Source: Akebia trifoliata (taxonomy: Eukaryota; Streptophyta; Magnoliopsida; Ranunculales; Lardizabalaceae). Taken from it: a DNA stretch of 64,000 bases. The notes beneath the pieces were generated by a model, which worked only from the letters and a program-made list of their open reading frames with translations, was not told where the DNA came from and ran no database searches. Location of the stretch: positions 4,216,001-4,280,000 of the forward strand of contig CM030711.1 of the NCBI GenBank assembly GCA_017979445.1. The letters run 5' to 3'. The translations under genes and the position numbers were made by a program. This document shows positions 58,946 through 64,000 of the stretch, one piece after another (positions within the stretch are counted from its first letter, which is position 1; each line of letters starts with the position of its first letter).

Positions 58946-59588
58946 GGGATATTTTTGGATCCTACATCTTATATAAAGATTTTTTACATTTTTCTACGAG
59001 ACTAATAATGATGTACGTTTTTTTGTTACTTTATCTAAAAATTCTTATTATTTAATTAAATTCTATTATTCCTAAAATAGAAAGTAGCGGCACTTTATCA
59101 ATTATTATATATTTTTATTGTGGGCATTTCCAGTTACACTACAAGTTTTTAAACCTGAAAACTTGACTTGCCTCGAATGACCATTGAGTTTCCTGAAAAT
59201 TTTCCAGTGAATTGGGACGAGTCAAACTAAAATATATTAAATGTATAAACATTTTAAAAATAGTTTGTAATAATTTTAAATAAATAAAGATATTTATCTT
59301 CTGTCCTCCATAAAACTATTATGAATAACTGGACAACTCAGTCGAAAAAGTTTCTACCCAACTCGGTGCATTTTCAACCTGGTTCAGCCAATTGGATGAG
59401 TAGACTTGATAATTTTCCAAGTTGACTCTGACTGTGTCAACTCATTGAGTTTTAAACTACGCTTACACCAACTCTATGTACCCACTAATCGAATACTCCC
59501 TTACCATGTTTGCTAATAAAGATGCTTGCTAGGGTCAATCCAGTCAAAATTAAGGGTAGTTTGAAAATTTGGCAAACAAAATATCTAA

Positions 59589-59920
59589 GCATGTTTGATT
59601 GCATATGGAAAATAGGGTGGAAAATCAATTTTCATGGAAAATGACATTTTTCAAGTGTTTGATTGCATATGGAAATGGAAATTCATTTTCTACCTCAATC
59701 AAAAAGTCCACAAAAACATAGATTTCAATTTTCCACCCATATATGTGGGAAAGTGAAATCCACCCACATTTTTCATCCCCAATTTTTTCACACTCATATT
59801 TTCTTCTTCACCACCACCACCATTACCCTAACCTCGCCATCGTCACTATCACCGTCGTCGTTGCCTTCACCTTCACCTTCACCGTCGCCGTCATCACCAT
59901 CTCCGACCACCTTTCCTCTC

Positions 59921-59984
<64 letters not shown>

Positions 59985-60331
59985 TCTCCTTCTCCATCCC
60001 TCACCTCCGCCACCACCACCACCACCACATTCTCCCATCATCTTATTCCTCGCTTACTTCCGTCGTCATCGCCACCGCCACCGCCACCACCACCGTCGCC
60101 ACCGCTGCCACCACCGCCACCGCCACTCATCTTCTTCTTCCTCTCTCCCTTCTCTCATCTTCTTTCTCCTCCTCTTCCTCTCCTTATTTTTCTTTTTCCT
60201 CATTTAATTTTTCCATGATTTTATCCAAGTAAAATCAAACAATAGAATTTTATTTTCCAACCCTACCTATTTTCCATCACAATTTTTTCATGGATTTCAA
60301 ATTCCACTTTCCATGCAATCAAACATACCCT
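59589..60331. mobile_element. 740-bp element inserted in copy B
   Basis: Copy A runs from ATATCTAAGG straight to TCTACCCTA, while copy B has this extra piece. Its ends CATGTTTGATTGCATATGGA and TCCATGCAATCAAACATA are inverted repeats, and a second TTTGATTGCATATGGAAATG occurs inside (59660). The centre is low complexity: (CT)n at 59926-59980, CCACCACC and CCGCCACCG runs. The open frames there are artefacts. Confidence 0.75.
59926..60125. repeat. (CT)n and CCN trinucleotide repeats
   Basis: About 55 bases of CT followed by CCACCACCA and GCCACCGCCACC arrays, in the middle of the inserted element. Confidence 0.95.
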
Positions 60332-62074
60332 TAGTCTACCCTAACCTACAAGTGGTCCCCTTATTTTTCAACCGATCGAAAGCATCTCACGAAAACATCA
60401 TCTTAATTCTTAGGAAAGCTACTACATGCCATCCCCAGGTCATAAAGCCCATAAGCAAATGTGCTATATGTTAGATAATTTCAGGCCCAATAAAGTTTTA
60501 TACACTCATTTATTGACTAACATACCAAAAATTAGTTTGATTGGTGATTTTTGGCCAAAAGTTTGTTCTGGTTGGGTAAGGCTAGCCTTACTAAGTAAGA
60601 TTTTAAATCTTACTAAGGGTTGTTGAATGCACCTTGTGGCATCCAATAGCATGATGCGATGCCACATGAATATGTAAAGGCCAAAATTCTAAATATGAAA
60701 TTTTCACTTTTAAATTTTAAATTTGGGAGTTTGGTGGGAGTTTAGTAGAAGTCCATTTTCAGAAGCTTGGAACAAGCCCAAAAAATTTAAATTTTTTCTT
60801 TTTTTTTTGGATTTTGACTGTTCGTGCATAAAATCTAGAGGGCTGTGGAGTTGGATTACCAATTTGGCAATCATTTGAACTCTACGACCCTTGGAAATAT
60901 TTGAAATCTTACAAAGTAAGGAAATTGTTTTTGGGTTCTTGTTTTGTAGGTCCCAAAATGGTGGACAAACGTGCAGATGGGGCAGTTGACCCGAAATAGT
61001 GTGCCATGGAGTACTCTTTGATGTGGGACATTACAACATTGTCTTTGGTACACGACTAAATTAATTTGGTGACGTGGTTGATTGATCATATTGAGCTGTG
61101 CCAAGTATCATAGTTATTGGTTTGGTACCACTAAAAGAAGGCAGAATTAAGGGAAACTAACTAGCCTGGTACGTATGTTAATGGGCCAACCCATCCAACG
61201 TTCTTTGTGCCAGATCTTAAGTTGCATGTATCAACCCGAATGACTGGTCTAAACCATAGTTAGCAATTTGGTGTGCGGCAAAAAATCAGTACAGGATTAT
61301 TTTGAGAATGATTTGGAATATACATTTAGTATAGTTCGTTTAAAAATTAGGACAAAAATTCGAAAAACAGCAAAAATCCGATATGAGAATGGTTCGGGTA
61401 TAATTCAACTTCAATACTCTAAAAAAACTTTCAAAAATTCAAATGTATATATATTAAAATTTTCATAGTACTTATATCCAAATATTTAGAAAACTCTCCT
61501 ATCTAGCAGAGATTTATTGTTTTTATATATATATATATATTTTCAAAATTATCATTTGTACTCATCCTTGATAAATAAAGAATATATGATATTTTTATGC
61601 ATGTACATTAAACATTTAAGCTTTATTATAAATTAGTAACACTTGGAAATCTATACACATATTCCATCTTAATATTTATTCTAAAATAACATATATTGAA
61701 AAATTTTAAATTTAAGAGCATATTTTTTTTTCTGATTTATTTATTATTTAAATCAGATCTAAATCATGACCACAAGACACTGAGTTAGTTCTCTCTCTTC
61801 TGTTGGATCTGTGCTTCAGGGTGTTACAAGAACCATGTGCTATGGAGGATCAGCTTCCTATTTTTTTAATGCCACAAGTGATACTGTCAGGAAACTTTCC
61901 TTACTTAGTAAGGAAGGTATTTTTTCTTTTGTTTTCTAAACTTAATATATTCTTTTCCAACATGTCATTGTCACATAGGTTAGACAAAACATTTTCGATC
62001 GGTGGGGGCACTATAAGCTTTTTCCGCCCTAAAAATTCAAGAGTCGTGATAAAGGGATCCACTAAACATGTGCA

Positions 62075-62200
62075 GTTTGAATGCGGCTGATGTGGCAAGT
62101 GCACATAACCATAGATCTTTTCTTTGGGATACACCAAGAAGAAAGATCTACACTATTATGCACTTGCCATGTCAGCCGCATATAAATCACATACATTTTA
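62075..62200. mobile_element. Fold-back MITE in copy B
   Basis: ATGCGGCTGATGTGGCAAGTGC pairs with GCACTTGCCATGTCAGCCGCAT around AGATCTTTTCTTTGGGATAC; the counterpart of 55490-55615. Confidence 0.75.
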
Positions 62201-63223
62201 ACGCGTCATTTTATCATTAGTTAAAATTCAATGCACATGTTAGTGTGTGGTAGAGAAAATGGACGTTGAACAGGTCGGTGTTTCTTGATAAAGCTAATCT
62301 TGTATTTTGCAAGGGGTAAACCTAATATCACCCATTTAAGAGGTCGGTGTTGCTAGATAAACTTAAATTTGTATTTTGCAAGGGATAAACCTAACATCAC
62401 CATTTAACAGGTAGGTGTTTCTAGAATACCCTTTTAAGAACTTGGAAATTTTTTTTTAAAAGACAAGTTATTTTTCCAGTGAATTTGAAATTTGAGAGTA
62501 TGGTGGCCGCCCATTTTCATAACCAGGGATCAAGGTAAACCATGTGGGCCCAATGACCCTTACTAAGATTTGAAATCTTACTACATTAGTTAGGCTATCC
62601 TGATTCGAAATAAAATTATTTAAAATATTTTTAATTTAAGAAATTTATTTAATTTTTAAAACACATTAATTTTAGGGACTACAACAAATCTCTCTCCCTC
62701 CTCCTGGGAAGAGAGCGAAATGGAAAAAAACTGATAAGAGAAAATTCAATGGTTGAAGTTTCCAACAACCACGACCTTGATAGAGAACGATGGACACAAG
62801 ACCAAAAAAAATGGGAAACGCGCTTTCTCGTATTAAAAGGATTTCAAGTTCTTCCAATAAGTTTCATTCAAAACTTGCTCTTGATTTATTTCATTATAAT
62901 CCCATTTAATTTTATTTACTTTTTTTCCCGGGAATGAGACATCGAAGAAGAAAAAAAGACAATCAGCCAATCCGCACCATCATATCTAACTGGATCTATT
63001 GCTAAGCTGGTTCAATTTATTACAGGTATATACAACTTTTTTGGAATTCTGATTTTAATAAATGTTAGAGATATATATCATTGATGTGGTATGATAAAAA
63101 ATTTAGAGAGTAAGATAGGTTTAATTAGTATCAGTTTGATTTTTATGTTTGAGATCGACACTTGAAAATAAAAACTAGAGTCTTTCTGCACAGCCTGTAT
63201 TGGACACTAGGTCCACCTAGGGT

Positions 63224-63415
63224 TGTCAACGGATAGGTATTCGATCGGATAGTGCTATATCTGAATTCGAATCCGAAAAAAATATATATATTGATATTCG
63301 AATTCGAATTCGAATCCGATCGGATATCACTAACCAAGATTCGAATTCGAATTCGAATTTGAAAAATATATCAGATATCCGATAATATCTGATTCAATAA
63401 AAACCCTACAAATTC
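63224..63415. repeat. Uninterrupted TATCCGAT/GAATTCGAA repeat (inverted)
   Basis: TGTCAACGGATAGG, TTCGATCGGATAGT and CGATCGGATATCACTAACC match the complement of the pieces split by the LTR element at 1545-1655 and 21053-21158. Confidence 0.7.
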
Positions 63416-63885
63416 GATCTATACCATCATTTTCAATTTGTAAAAATCAAATCGATTTTCCTATTCTTTTCAACTTCAAAAGTTATAATCTTCAACTTAT
63501 TTCAATCTTAAAATCAACTAAACTTTGATTTTTAAAAGAAAAAATCATGAAAAATTCGAATAGAACATCAGGTATTTTTTACATCAACGTTGAAAATATA
63601 AATTTTCAAAAAATAAATCAAGATTATTTTTATTAGAGATTGAAGCCGATGGATTTTGAAGGAAAAAAAAATAGGGTTTTAATGAGAGAGAGAAAGAAAT
63701 GAAGTATCTAGCTAGATGCTCATCGACTAAAGAAGATGGTGGTTATGGAGCTCGCACAATTTTAAAAAAAAAAGGGTTTTAGTCTCTCTCTCTCTCTCAA
63801 GAGTCTACCAAGCTCTAGATTTATTTTCCATTAATTAGAAATCAAAATGGAATTGGATGGAAATTCCTCCATGGCACAATCCCAG
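63416..63885. other. Intergenic DNA
   Basis: AT-rich with a (CT)n run at 63783-63799; no gene seen. Confidence 0.4.
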
Positions 63886-64000
63886 TTGATTCGGTAAGGA
63901 AGAGGAGGGGTTCGAGTTTGCCTTCAAAATGCCCCTATTGTGGTAATGACAAAGAGACCCTTGCTCAGTCAGTTTGGAAGTTTTTCAGGCTACTATTTTT
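63886..64000 (+). pseudogene. Possible LINE zinc-binding (zf-RVT) fragment, cut by window end
   Basis: The frame VRKRRGSSLPSKCPYCGNDK ETLAQSVW resembles the zf-RVT segment found after the reverse transcriptase of plant LINEs (RRG..LP..C..C, then ET). Only about 35 residues are visible and the usual His after ETL is Gln, so the call is tentative. Confidence 0.4.

Larger units (their letters stand above)
57336..63215 (+). repeat. Large repeat, copy B
   Basis: The most complete copy. 57336-58585 equals 30021-31210, 58590-61000 equals 40241-41900 (with a 740-bp insertion at 59589-60331), and 60890-63215 is the complement of copy C. The AGTAGG-type compound array is at 58005-58225. A short frame at about 57498-57560 (MSTKEPLTIKLIVDENYK) faintly recalls a DUF674 N terminus; copy A has a stop there. 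Confidence 0.85.

Noticed and set aside
59663..60232. 189- and 154-codon open frames of Ser, Leu, Pro and His
   Set aside because: They translate (CT)n and CCN repeats in an inserted element; both strands are open equally.

Overview
The window is nuclear DNA of a flowering plant, most likely a dicot. It is AT-rich and dominated by transposable elements. Its genes carry introns and resemble plant-specific families (NPF transporter, TPR-like protein, GIGANTEA, Argonaute, F-box/kelch). I cannot name the species. Only two gene models look largely intact: a two-exon TPR-like protein on the minus strand (22820-25639) and a four-exon NPF (NRT1/PTR) transporter on the plus strand (44207-48583). No tRNA, rRNA, CRISPR array or bacterial-type operon was seen.

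Left third (1-21170). A CACTA-type transposon end (to 399) and two fold-back MITEs (404-667, 721-1129) precede a 19.4-kb Ty3/gypsy element of the Tat/Ogre type, read on the minus strand (1656-21052). It has about 3.65-kb LTRs, an extra ORF upstream of gag, gag, protease, reverse transcriptase, RNase H, integrase and a 44-bp minisatellite before the 3' LTR. It is decayed by stops and frameshifts, and its integrase has Lys where the catalytic Glu is expected. Its 5' side carries an extra 879-bp unit of LTR end plus 3' non-coding region. The element interrupts a smaller AT-rich repeat that survives uninterrupted, inverted, at about 63224-63415.

Middle (21170-40240). The TPR-like gene is followed by intergenic DNA with MITEs and a tRNA-derived SINE. 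Next comes a 9-kb insertion (31211-40237) with a CACTA-type right end. It carries fragments of at least five unrelated host genes: GIGANTEA, Pumilio, a DDB2-like WD40 protein, an AGO4-group Argonaute and an F-box/kelch protein. It also contains a SINE and a probable 1.3-kb solo LTR.

Right third (40240-64000). A repeat of about 5 kb occurs three times. Copy A (30021-31210 plus 40241-44185) is split by the CACTA insertion. Copy C (53880-57335) is inverted and partial. Copy B (57336-63215) lies head-to-head with C, forming a large imperfect palindrome. The NPF gene and several degraded copia elements lie between inverted copies A and C. The NPF coding sequence starts only about 20 bp after the poly(A)-like edge of copy A, and its long first intron holds a copia solo LTR and a fold-back MITE. 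Most of the window is thus nested insertion, duplication and inversion; the genes do not form a common pathway.
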